A stretch of 9,024 nt of DNA from Chloroflexales bacterium (GTDB taxonomy: Bacteria; Chloroflexota; Chloroflexia; Chloroflexales; Chloroflexaceae), in the NCBI GenBank assembly GCA_013336035.1, contig JAAXUL010000267.1:1-9024 (forward strand). Reading direction: 5' to 3'. The translations under genes were made by a program, and so were the position numbers. Shown piece after piece: positions 1 through 5,850 of the stretch (positions are counted from its first letter, which is position 1; every line of letters begins with the position of its first letter). The notes beneath the pieces were generated by a model. It saw only the letters and a list, made by a program, of their open reading frames with translations, was not told the DNA's origin and ran no database searches.

Positions 1-1
1 C

Positions 2-1930
2 TTGGCCGCGAGCCCGAACACAAAGCTATGGCAAGGCACGGCGCGCCGCCACGATCTGCGGGCCTCCGCGGCCTTCCCACTCGTAGTTCACGGCCGCGCC
101 GTCGGCGCCCTCAACCTCTACGCGAGGCGGCCCGGCTTCTTCGATCTCCACGAGGTCGCCCTGCTCGAGCGGGTGGCCGGCTCGCTCGCCTTCGCCCTCG
201 AGAAGCTGATCGACGAGGAGCAGCGCCGCCGCGACGAGCAGGTCCGCTGCCTCGATATCGAGCGCCAGGAGGCCCTGCTGCGCCTCGGCGAGATGGGGGC
301 CGCCTCCGAGCGCGAGATCGTCGAGTACGCCCTCGAGGAGGCTGTGCGTCTCACCCGCAGCACGATCGGGTACCTGCACTTCGTCAGCGTTGACCAGGTC
401 CACCTCCAGCTGTTTATGTGGTCCCGCGATGTGCGCGAGGCCTGCTACGCCGAGGAGAATACGCACTACCCCCTGGAGGCCGCCGGGGTCTGGGTTGACT
501 GCGTGCGCGAGCGGCGCCCGGTCTACCACAACGACTACCAGCACCTCGAGAGCCGCAAAGGCTACCCGGAGGGCCACATCCACCTTGTGCGCCACCTCAG
601 CGTGCCCCTGATCGACGGCGAGAAAGTGGTGGCCGTGGCCGGCGTGGGCAACAAGGCCGAGGACTACGACGAGACCGACGCCCGCCAGCTCCTGCTCTTT
701 ATGGGCGGCATGTGGGCCCTGCTCCAGCGCAAGCGTGCCGAGGGGGCCCTGAAGGCCGAGCGGGCCCGGCTCGAGGCCCGCGTCGCCGAGCGCACCCACG
801 AGCTCCAGCGGGAGCGCGATCGCACCGGGGCTATCCTCGATTCGCTTGGCGAGGCGGTGATGGTCTTCGATATGGCCGGCCAGATCGAGTATATGAACCC
901 GGCCGCGGTGGCCCTTGCCGGGGACAACCCCGACGGGAAGGACGCGGTCAGGCGCTGGTGGGACGAGCAGCGCCTGAGCTCCGACGGGGCCCTGGCCCGC
1001 ATGCGGGCGGCCGCCAAAATGGCGCAGCCCTGGCAGGGCGAGCTCGTGCTCGAGCGCGGCGACGGCATGCCCTACGAGGCCGCCGTGACGGTGGCGCCCC
1101 TCTTCGACCACGATATGGCCAATAGGCCCATCGGCTTTGTGAGCGTGCACCGCGACATTACGGCGACGAAGGCGGCCGAGCGCATGAAGGACCAGTTCGT
1201 CTCGAACGTGTCCCACGAGCTGCGCTCGCCCACCTCGCTGATCACCATGCTGGCCGGCAACCTCGAGATGCTCTACGAGCGCCTCGACGACGCCCGGCGC
1301 CTCGAGGTGGTCGGCGAGATCCGCAAGCACGCCCGGGCCCTGAGCGAGCTGATCGGCGATGTGCTGGAGATCTCGCGCATCGACGGCGGGCGCCTCGCCA
1401 GCGAAAGGTGCGCGCTCAACCTGGCCCCCCTGGTCCACGACGAGGCGCGCCACCTCGCGCCGGTCGCCGGGCGCAAGTCCCTGGAGCTCGCCGTAGACGT
1501 CGCCGACGCGCTGCCCGTGGTCGGCCAGGCGGGCCAGATCCAGCAGGTGCTGCTCAACCTGCTGACCAATGCGATCAAGTACACGCCCGATGGCGGCCGG
1601 GTGCTCTGCACGGGCCGGGTGCTGACGGGCGGCAAGGCGGCGCCCGGGCGCGACTGCGACTGGCCGGGCCTCTCGCGCCTGGCGCCCGGACCGTGGGCCG
1701 CGGTCAGGGTGACCGACAGCGGGATCGGGATCGGCCAGGCCGACCTGCCGCATATCTTCGAGCGATTCTATCGGGCCAGAACCCAGGGCGATATCCCGGG
1801 CACCGGGCTCGGCCTCTCGATCGCCGCCGAGCTGATCAGACGCCACGGCGGAGCGATCGAGGTCTGCTCGGTCGTCGGCGAGGGAAGTACGTTCGCCGTC
1901 TATCTGCCCCTGGCAGCGGAGGAGCTATGA
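2..1930 (+). CDS. GAF-GAF-PAS sensor histidine kinase, 5'-truncated
   Basis: The reading frame is open to the left window edge, and its first residues are already inside a GAF domain, so the true start lies upstream. Residues are counted from base 2. The end of a first GAF domain spans about 1-70 and a full second GAF (GAF_2 type) about 90-240. A coiled signalling helix (about 242-275) leads into a PAS domain (about 275-390). The HisKA dimerisation helix carries the phospho-acceptor His405 in SNVSHELRSP. The ATPase domain shows an N box (LLNLLTNAIKYTP, Asn523), G1 box (DSGIGI, 572-577), F box (HIFERFYR) and G2 box (GTGLGLSIA). No transmembrane segment is visible, so this part is cytoplasmic. 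It should autophosphorylate and pass phosphate to the regulator encoded next, which overlaps its stop codon. The signal is unknown; GAF and PAS domains often bind small ligands, haem or chromophores, but no diagnostic chromophore cysteine can be assigned. A Gly/Pro-rich insertion lies between the N and G1 boxes. Confidence 0.95.
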   Translation: MAASPNTKLWQGTARRHDLRASAAFPLVVHGRAVGALNLYARRPGFFDLHEVALLERVAGSLAFALEKLIDEEQRRRDEQVRCLDIERQEALLRLGEMGAASEREIVEYALEEAVRLTRSTIGYLHFVSVDQVHLQLFMWSRDVREACYAEENTHYPLEAAGVWVDCVRERRPVYHNDYQHLESRKGYPEGHIHLVRHLSVPLIDGEKVVAVAGVGNKAEDYDETDARQLLLFMGGMWALLQRKRAEGALKAERARLEARVAERTHELQRERDRTGAILDSLGEAVMVFDMAGQIEYMNPAAVALAGDNPDGKDAVRRWWDEQRLSSDGALARMRAAAKMAQPWQGELVLERGDGMPYEAAVTVAPLFDHDMANRPIGFVSVHRDITATKAAERMKDQFVSNVSHELRSPTSLITMLAGNLEMLYERLDDARRLEVVGEIRKHARALSELIGDVLEISRIDGGRLASERCALNLAPLVHDEARHLAPVAGRKSLELAVDVADALPVVGQAGQIQQVLLNLLTNAIKYTPDGGRVLCTGRVLTGGKAAPGRDCDWPGLSRLAPGPWAAVRVTDSGIGIGQADLPHIFERFYRARTQGDIPGTGLGLSIAAELIRRHGGAIEVCSVVGEGSTFAVYLPLAAEEL

Positions 1931-2658
1931 CCGACACCGCGACCATCCTGGTGGTCGACGATCAGGCCGACCACCTCAGCGCGATCGAGATGCTCCTCGT
2001 CGGCTTTGGCTATCGGGTCATCCTGTGCGCCAGCGGCACCATGGCCCTGCAACGGCTCGAGGAGGAGTCGATCGACCTGATCCTCGCCGACGTGGCCATG
2101 CCCCAGATGAACGGCTACCAGCTGCTCGAGGCCGTGCGGCGGCAGCCCCGCTGGGCGACGGTGCCCTTCATCTTCGTCACGGCCCGGGCCCTCGACAGCG
2201 ACGTGCGCTACGGCAAAGCCCTCGGCGCCGACGACTACTTGACCAAGCCGATCCAGCCCGAGGATCTGCTGGCCGTGGTCGAGGGCAAGCTGCGCCGGCG
2301 CGAGCAGCTCGCCCAGGCGACCGCGCTGCCGGCGGCGCCCCCGCCCAACGAGATCCGCGTCGGCCGCGTCAGGCTCGACCCAGGCCACCACCGCGCCTGG
2401 CTCGACGATCTGCCCCTCGCCCTCTCGGTCAAAGAGTTCGTCCTCCTCGAGCAGCTAGCCGGCCAGGCCGGCGTGGTGCTCCCCGCCCGCGCCCTCGTGC
2501 AGGCCACCCACGGCCTGGTCGCCGGCGATGCGGACGAGGCCCGCGAGCTGATCCGCCCGCTCGTCCGCAGCCTGCGGCAGAAGCTCGGCGCCAGCGGAGA
2601 GGGGCCCGGCTTGATCGAGACTGTGCGCGGCCTCGGCTACAGGCTCGTCGAGGACTGA
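1927..2658 (+). CDS. OmpR/PhoB-family response regulator
   Basis: This is a 243-residue transcription regulator. The receiver domain (about 5-122) has the acidic pair Asp11-Asp12, phospho-acceptor Asp55 (LILADVAMP), Thr85 and Lys107 (YLTKP), so all expected phosphorylation residues are present. An Ala/Pro-rich linker (about 129-140) joins it to a winged-helix DNA-binding domain (about 141-243). That domain has the family hallmarks LSVKEFVLLEQL, a recognition-helix region IRPLVRSLRQKLG, and the C-terminal wing IETVRGLGYRL. The ATG at 1927 shares bases with the kinase stop (ATGA), which indicates translational coupling and a cognate pair. The frame stays open further upstream, but that part lies inside the kinase gene, and homologous receivers start close to this ATG. 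The target genes are not shown by the sequence; the inverted repeat just downstream and the palindrome at 3201 are possible sites by proximity only. Confidence 0.95.
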   Translation: MTDTATILVVDDQADHLSAIEMLLVGFGYRVILCASGTMALQRLEEESIDLILADVAMPQMNGYQLLEAVRRQPRWATVPFIFVTARALDSDVRYGKALGADDYLTKPIQPEDLLAVVEGKLRRREQLAQATALPAAPPPNEIRVGRVRLDPGHHRAWLDDLPLALSVKEFVLLEQLAGQAGVVLPARALVQATHGLVAGDADEARELIRPLVRSLRQKLGASGEGPGLIETVRGLGYRLVED

Positions 2659-2661
2659 CCC

Positions 2662-2698
2662 GCGCACGAAACTCCCCCCTAGTCCCCCGCTAATCCCC
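2662..2698. repeat. C-run tract and first copy of a 13-bp repeat
   Basis: Just after the regulator stop lies GCGCACGAAACTC (2662-2674), repeated exactly at 3169-3181 after the PAS gene. It runs into three C-tracts, six C at 2674-2679, five at 2684-2688 and four at 2695-2698, separated by TAGT and GCTAAT. Their starts are spaced 10 and 11 bases apart, about one helical turn. The minus strand is therefore G-rich and might fold into a quadruplex, but the fourth short G-run is 12 bases away, so that is weak. No function is assigned. Confidence 0.4.
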
Positions 2699-2723
2699 AT
2701 TGAACCTACACCGGCGGCCCATA

Positions 2724-2745
2724 GCATGGCCTATAGCGGCCATGC
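2724..2745. promoter_or_regulatory. perfect 8-bp inverted repeat between regulator and PAS gene
   Basis: GCATGGCC (2724-2731) and GGCCATGC (2738-2745) are perfect inverted repeats around the loop TATAGC. A second, 5-bp repeat (CCGCG-CA-CGCGG) follows at 2747-2758. No T-tract follows, so a classical intrinsic terminator is unlikely. It could be a transcript hairpin that separates expression of the regulator and the PAS gene, or an operator for an autoregulating response regulator. The repeat is seen directly; its function is inferred. Confidence 0.45.
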
Positions 2746-2793
2746 GCCGCGCACGCGGAGCACAATGCATCACTACTTTCCAGCGGCCAACCG

Positions 2794-3135
2794 GTGGAGC
2801 CTTTGAGCGACACCTCCCAGAGCCCACCCATCCTGCGCGCCGCCCTTGCGATCAGCGGCGGCCTCGCGCGCGCCAGCGCCGAGTGGCGGCGCGTCCTCGG
2901 CTGGAGCCCCAAGGACCTGGCCGGCGGCACCTTCATCGAGCGGGTCCACCCCGACGACCTCGACGCCGTCGTCCACGCCATCCACACGGCCTACGCCAGC
3001 GGAGCGCCGGTTGCCTTCACATGCCGCTACGCCCATAAGGACGGCAGCTACCCACATATGCTCTGGGAGGCCACGCCGCGCCTCGAGCGGCTAGAGCTTG
3101 AGCTGACGGGCAAGCTGGCCGAGGCAGCCCCATAG
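2794..3135 (+). CDS. stand-alone PAS-domain protein
   Basis: This is a small soluble protein of 113 residues containing essentially one PAS fold of the PAS_3 type. The recognisable core is the stretch GWSPKDLAGGTFIERVHPDD (about residues 36-55), then a helix with AYASGAP and the beta-strand region FTCRYAHKDGSY and WEATPRLE. It has no kinase, cyclase or DNA-binding output, so it is either a ligand-binding or adaptor module for another protein or a remnant of a larger sensor. The C-terminal end after WEATPRLE departs from the usual ending of a PAS linked to a kinase. The start is uncertain: GTG at 2794 has no clear ribosome-binding site, while TTG at 2803 has GGTGGAG only three bases upstream. 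It follows the two-component pair on the same strand after 135 bases and may serve the same circuit. Confidence 0.75.
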   Translation: MEPLSDTSQSPPILRAALAISGGLARASAEWRRVLGWSPKDLAGGTFIERVHPDDLDAVVHAIHTAYASGAPVAFTCRYAHKDGSYPHMLWEATPRLERLELELTGKLAEAAP

Positions 3136-3168
3136 CCCGCGAAGGGCGCCTACAAGCCATTCACCGGA

Positions 3169-3181
3169 GCGCACGAAACTC
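3169..3181. repeat. second copy of 13-bp repeat
   Basis: GCGCACGAAACTC here matches 2662-2674 exactly. It sits 33 bases after the PAS stop and is flanked by TCACCGGAGC (3161) and TCACCGGGAGC (3180), a near-direct repeat. In a window this size one such chance match is possible, so the meaning is open. Confidence 0.4.
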
Positions 3182-3200
3182 ACCGGGAGCCCCTCGCCAA

Positions 3201-3235
3201 TGTCGCGCGACAGCGGCCGGCCCGCCTGCTAGGAT
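3201..3235 (+). promoter_or_regulatory. 12-bp palindrome overlapping a candidate promoter
   Basis: TGTCGCGCGACA (3201-3212) is a perfect palindrome in non-coding DNA. Its right end contains GCGACA (3207-3212), a 4/6 match to a -35 box. A 17-base spacer leads to TAGGAT (3230-3235) preceded by TG at 3227-3228, an extended -10 pattern. A repressor or activator bound at the palindrome would therefore cover the -35 region. The palindrome is directly seen; the promoter and its regulation are inferred. It could drive the carbohydrate-binding gene with a leader of about 100 bases. Confidence 0.35.
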
Positions 3236-3311
3236 GCCAACACATACGGATCCCAACGGCGAGATCCGGTGCAGAGATAAAGGCCGAGACAATGACGTCG
3301 CGGCCTCCTCA

Positions 3312-3317
3312 TATACT
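3312..3317 (+). promoter_or_regulatory. -10 box TATACT upstream of the CBM gene
   Basis: TATACT is a 5/6 match to the bacterial -10 hexamer. Transcription would begin near 3324, leaving about 22 bases before the chosen ATG at 3346 and making the upstream ATG at 3292 unusable. The -35 region is poor; the best candidate, ATGACG at 3292, is only 14 bases away. A Shine-Dalgarno AGGAG at 3334-3338, seven bases before ATG 3346, fits this promoter. Confidence 0.4.
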
Positions 3318-3345
3318 CTGCAGCCGGACCATGAGGAGCAAGACC

Positions 3346-3663
3346 ATGGTGATGAGAGAGATCGTGCCCGCCCAGCCAGATAAGGTCCGCGTCACTTTCT
3401 CGGTCCCCGCCTCACTCTGGGCGGACACCATCTCCCTAGCAGGCGACTTCAACGAGTGGGATCCCGAGCGCACCCCGCTGCGCAAAAATGAAGAAGCCTG
3501 GAGCGTCAGCCTCTTGCTCGAGCGTGGCCATACCTACGCCTACAGCTACCTGGTTGACCATAGCGAGTGGATGCCCGACTCGAACGCTGATGGCTACACG
3601 GTGGGGGACGACGGCAGCAGCCGATCGCTTATCGTCGCCCTGCCGCCGCTACCAGCTCAATAG
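3346..3663 (+). CDS. stand-alone CBM48/AMPK-type glycogen-binding module protein
   Basis: This is a 105-residue cytoplasmic protein made of a single early-set beta-sandwich like the glycogen-binding module of AMPK beta subunits and branching enzymes. Visible landmarks are VRVTFSVP (14-21), SLAGDFNEWDP (30-40), Trp52 in EAWSVSL, the strand HTYAYSYLVD (62-71) and Trp75. The aromatic residues are where such modules stack on alpha-glucan. No catalytic domain is attached, so it may bind glycogen or act as a small adaptor; the ligand is inferred from the family only. ATG 3346 is chosen because AGGAG lies seven bases upstream and a -10 box lies at 3312. In-frame ATGs at 3292, 3331 and 3352 are alternatives; those at 3292 and 3331 would add a tail unlike the domain. 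A strong terminator follows its stop. Confidence 0.85.
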   Translation: MVMREIVPAQPDKVRVTFSVPASLWADTISLAGDFNEWDPERTPLRKNEEAWSVSLLLERGHTYAYSYLVDHSEWMPDSNADGYTVGDDGSSRSLIVALPPLPAQ

Positions 3664-3693
3664 CGCCAGCCCCTCCAGGGCGGCTACGCACAC

Positions 3694-3733
3694 GGTCGCG
3701 GCGAGGAGACACCTCGCCGCGACCTGTTTTGTT
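3694..3733 (+). terminator. strong Rho-independent terminator after the CBM gene
   Basis: A perfect 13-bp stem, GGTCGCGGCGAGG (3694-3706) with CCTCGCCGCGACC (3712-3724), closes the loop AGACA and is followed by TGTTTTGTT (3725-3733). It lies 31 bases after the CBM stop. Read on the minus strand, the same hairpin sits downstream of the membrane operon but lacks a U-tract, so it is directional for the plus strand. Confidence 0.92.
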
Positions 3734-3775
3734 GCCCCGCTCCGGCGCCAAGAGGCCGAGTCGAAGGCCCCCGTC

Positions 3776-4144
3776 CTACGCCGCCGCCGGCGGGGGCTCC
3801 CCCCGCCCGCGCGTCCATGGCAAGAGCCGGCGCACCAGACCGGTCGCCAGCGCGATGACGGCGACGATCGCGCCGATAATGCCCAGGTTCTTGCCGATCG
3901 AGACCGCGCCCGCCAGGCTCATGCCGCCCTCTTCGTGGTTGCCGCCCCGCGCGGGCGGCGCGCCCATCGTGGTGGAGTCGCTCGCCGCCGCGTCCGTCCC
4001 GCTGGTCGCCTGGACCTGGCTGGATGCCGGCGGCCCGCCCGAGCTCAGGGATGACAGGGCGCCGGACTGGCCAAGGGCCATGGTGGCGCCGACGACGAGC
4101 AGGGCCGCGACCAGAATGGTGAGCGTTCGGGTGACAATCTGCAT
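3776..4144 (-). CDS. small exported or bitopic membrane protein, unknown function
   Basis: This 122-residue protein is not recognised as a named family. A hydrophobic N-terminal segment (about 8-24, ending MALGQSG) looks like a signal peptide or anchor. A Ser/Gly/Ala/Pro-rich low-complexity stretch (about 28-68) and a short GNHEEGG segment follow. A second hydrophobic helix (about 86-106, GIIGAIVAVIALATGLV) is capped by RRLLPWTRGR, which would keep the tail in the cytoplasm. The predicted shape is an external flexible loop held at the membrane. The ATG at 4144 is chosen because AGGAGG lies six bases upstream and only one base separates it from the stop of the DUF4405 gene. The frame continues upstream to 4237, but that part overlaps the DUF4405 coding end. 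Translational coupling suggests that it works with the DUF4405 protein. Confidence 0.75.
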   Translation of the reverse strand: MQIVTRTLTILVAALLVVGATMALGQSGALSSLSSGGPPASSQVQATSGTDAAASDSTTMGAPPARGGNHEEGGMSLAGAVSIGKNLGIIGAIVAVIALATGLVRRLLPWTRGRGEPPPAAA

Positions 4145-4145
4145 C

Positions 4146-4667
4146 TCAGGCCTCCTGCTGCTGGTTGCTAATGGTCGGCTGGGCCGCGCGGCGCGGCCAG
4201 CGCGGCGCGACGATGATACGCTTGAGCATGTTGACAATCCACTGCCAGTGCAGAGCCACGTGCAGCCCGATCAGGAAGACCGAGGCGTCGGCGGCGAGCT
4301 TGTGCAGCTGCTCCCAGAGGTGGCCGCCCGCGAGCTGGATGCCGATGAAGGGCAGCGCGACCTCGGAGATCATCAGGCCGGTGAAGATAATCACCGTGAA
4401 GGCGACGAACAAGAGCGCGTTCAGCACATAGTTGACCCGCGCCGACCACTGGGCCTTGCCGAAGAAGCGCTTCGTCACCGCGACGATCCACGACCAGTGC
4501 AGCAGCAGGTGGGTGACGATGGCGGCCCCAAAGGCGATGCTCAGCCACTCGTGGATCGCCAAGCCGGTGAAGCGCGGGGCGGTCGACGCCAGAAACGCGA
4601 CGAAGATCGTACCGTCAAGCAGCAAGTTAACCATATTGCGGTTGGTCTTCCGGGCTACCTGTGCCAT
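4146..4667 (-). CDS. DUF4405-like multi-helix membrane protein, His-rich
   Basis: This is a 173-residue integral membrane protein with about four hydrophobic helices (about 17-32, 42-62, 80-100 and 125-148). Histidines fall in repeated settings: His39 in IHEW and His53/His57 in THLLLHWSW in the first half, and His116/His122 and His136/His140 in LHVALHWQWIV in the second. The two HxxxHWxWIV blocks suggest an internal duplication. The pattern fits DUF4405, a family resembling small b-type cytochromes, so haem binding in the membrane is plausible but inferred. ATG 4667 is chosen over the upstream in-frame ATG at 4727 because AAGAGG lies seven bases before it and it leads directly to the conserved region. 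It is the first gene of a two-gene operon with the small membrane protein. No convincing -35/-10 pair was found upstream on this strand. Confidence 0.85.
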   Translation of the reverse strand: MAQVARKTNRNMVNLLLDGTIFVAFLASTAPRFTGLAIHEWLSIAFGAAIVTHLLLHWSWIVAVTKRFFGKAQWSARVNYVLNALLFVAFTVIIFTGLMISEVALPFIGIQLAGGHLWEQLHKLAADASVFLIGLHVALHWQWIVNMLKRIIVAPRWPRRAAQPTISNQQQEA

Positions 4668-4790
4668 ATCTGTGCCTCTTTCTTGCAGGTGCGTTGTCAG
4701 CTCACGTGCATAGCATAGAGCGCACATCTTTAGCCCGCGTTTAGAAGCGGTGCAGTCCGGCAGTAGCCCGCGGGCCCCGGCGTTCGACGC

Positions 4791-4824
4791 TATAATAGCC
4801 CTACGCAGAGCAAGGTAGAGGAGG
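4791..4824 (+). promoter_or_regulatory. TATAAT box and strong ribosome-binding site
   Basis: A perfect -10 hexamer TATAAT lies at 4791-4796. The expected -35 region is only GC-rich sequence (CCCGCGGG around 4767-4774), so an activator may be needed. AGAGGAGG at 4817-4824 is a near-ideal Shine-Dalgarno five bases before ATG 4830, giving a leader of about 27 bases. Two copies of TAGCCCGCG (4731-4739 and 4764-4772), 33 bases apart, lie upstream in the divergent region. Confidence 0.6.
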
Positions 4825-4829
4825 CTACG

Positions 4830-5303
4830 ATGAGCGACGAGAGTCTGGGCATTATCTGGTACGAGGGGCTGGGCTTCGATATTGGGGCGCGCGTGACGAT
4901 CAGCAGCGCCGCCGCACGGGCCGAGGCGGGGGCCAGCGCGGGGAGCGTGGTCGGCTTCGACGCCAGCGGGCCGCGCCCGGGCGAGAGCTTCATCCGTGTG
5001 CTGGTGCAGCCCGACCGGCCCGACCCCATAATCGTCGCCCTGCCGCCCGCCGCCCTGGACCCCGAGGGCGGCCAGGAGCGTGAGGGTCTGGCCCGCGCGA
5101 TTCTGGCGGGCCTCGAGCAGTCGATGCGCCCCGAGCGCTTCGCGGTCCTGGTGGCCTGGCTAGCCGGCGACGAGGGCCAGGCTATCGCCGCCGACCCCGC
5201 GATCCGCCTGCAGCGCGTGCGCGCCGGCGGGCTTGCGCTCCCCGGGCTGGTCTTCCCCGAGCTTGTCAATATGGCCGCCGCGAGGCTCGCTGGCCGACCT
5301 TAG
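4830..5303 (+). CDS. hypothetical protein, 157 residues
   Basis: I do not recognise this protein. It is soluble, with no signal peptide or membrane segment. The N-terminal half (about 1-75) reads like beta-strands: LGIIWYEGLGFDIGARVTI, then SVVGFDA, SFIRVLVQP and PIIVALPPAAL. The C-terminal half (about 82-157) is helical and Ala/Leu-rich, with EGLARAILAGLEQSM, FAVLVAWLAGDEGQAIAAD and LVFPELVNMAAARLAG. The ATG is well supported by an ideal ribosome-binding site and a TATAAT box, and codon use resembles the neighbouring genes, so it is very likely a real, separately transcribed gene. It is divergent from the membrane operon and convergent with the MOSC gene, so context gives no function. It is possibly lineage-specific. 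Confidence 0.85.
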   Translation: MSDESLGIIWYEGLGFDIGARVTISSAAARAEAGASAGSVVGFDASGPRPGESFIRVLVQPDRPDPIIVALPPAALDPEGGQEREGLARAILAGLEQSMRPERFAVLVAWLAGDEGQAIAADPAIRLQRVRAGGLALPGLVFPELVNMAAARLAGRP

Positions 5304-5318
5304 GTCCAGCGCCTTTTT
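5289..5318 (+). terminator. probable bulged intrinsic terminator
   Basis: GCTG (5289-5292) pairs with CAGC (5307-5310), and inside it GACC (5296-5299) pairs with GGTC (5303-5306) around the loop TTA, with a three-base bulge on the left. The run TTTTT follows at 5314-5318. The hairpin overlaps the stop of the hypothetical gene and precedes the convergent MOSC gene. It is weaker than the terminator at 3694. Confidence 0.4.
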
Positions 5319-5337
5319 GCTAATCGCACGTCTGTAG

Positions 5338-5814
5338 CTACCCCGGCAGGTGCTCGACCCGGTCGCCGACGTGGGCCACGCCCTCGCCGAGCACCTTCGC
5401 GTACAGCCGGCTCCAGCCCGGGTGCAGCTTCTCGGAGATGCGCTTGAAGGCCCCGCCGGCGAAGGACTGCTCGATATTGCTGCACGGCGTGACGAAGCCC
5501 GTGATCTCAAGCTCGACCCACTCGCCCACCAGCAGACGGTCGCCCACCCGCAGCTGCGACCAGTCGAGGCCGCTGACGGTCAGGTTCTCGCCCGTCGTGC
5601 CGGGGCCGATCGGGTGCCCCTCGGCCCGCAGAGCCTCGATGCGCTCGGTCGCGTAGAGGCTCACGGCCCGCTGCGGCCCGCCGTGAACGCGCAGGTCGCG
5701 CTGCCTGTCGCCCACCACGCCGTTGACGGTCACCTCCGCGCTTGCGACGGCGTGCTTGGGGACACCGCCCCGCGGGTTAAGATTGATCTGAGCCACATGG
5801 CCGGTCACTCCCAT
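5338..5814 (-). CDS. MOSC-domain protein (YiiM-like)
   Basis: This is a 158-residue stand-alone MOSC domain, the beta-barrel found at the C-terminus of molybdenum cofactor sulfurases and in small proteins of the YiiM/YuaD type. Those proteins handle molybdenum cofactor or reduce N-hydroxylated compounds. Family signatures seen are VGDRQRDLRVHGGPQRAVSLY (split: VVGD at 34-37, HGG at 44-46), GENLTVSG (75-82), LRVGDRLLVG (88-97) and the conserved Cys111 in FVTPCSNI, the expected sulfur carrier or cofactor ligand. No PLP aminotransferase-like domain is attached. ATG 5814 gives a start (GHVAQINLNPRGGVPK) like that of relatives and has AGAGGAG eleven bases upstream. ATG 5835 in the same frame is possible but has a poor site. 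It follows the S41 peptidase by 36 bases (or 15 from 5835), so co-transcription is likely although no functional link is obvious. Confidence 0.9.
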   Translation of the reverse strand: MGVTGHVAQINLNPRGGVPKHAVASAEVTVNGVVGDRQRDLRVHGGPQRAVSLYATERIEALRAEGHPIGPGTTGENLTVSGLDWSQLRVGDRLLVGEWVELEITGFVTPCSNIEQSFAGGAFKRISEKLHPGWSRLYAKVLGEGVAHVGDRVEHLPG

Positions 5815-5850
5815 AGCCGCGCTCGCTCCTCTCATCGCCGCTCGATAGCC

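Noticed and set aside
26..1846. 606-residue open frame on the minus strand opposite the kinase gene
   Set aside because: It is a shadow of the high-GC kinase coding strand: it shows no domain, has low-complexity Ala/Gly/His/Val content, and every kinase motif lies on the plus strand.
2661..2698. G-quadruplex on the minus strand
   Set aside because: Only three strong G-runs are close together; the fourth is short and 12 bases away, so a stable quadruplex is not supported.
3292..3345. Upstream ATG at 3292 (and 3331) as start of the CBM protein
   Set aside because: The segment holds a -10-like box (3312-3317) and the ribosome-binding site for ATG 3346, and the extra residues do not resemble the domain.
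4145..4237. Upstream in-frame extension of the small membrane protein
   Set aside because: It overlaps the DUF4405 coding end and encodes an Arg/Ser-rich tail; ATG 4144 has an AGGAGG site and starts a proper signal-like segment.
3729..4718. 329-residue open frame on the plus strand opposite the membrane operon
   Set aside because: The minus strand has hydrophobic helices, ideal ribosome-binding sites and a one-base gene junction; the plus frame has none of these.
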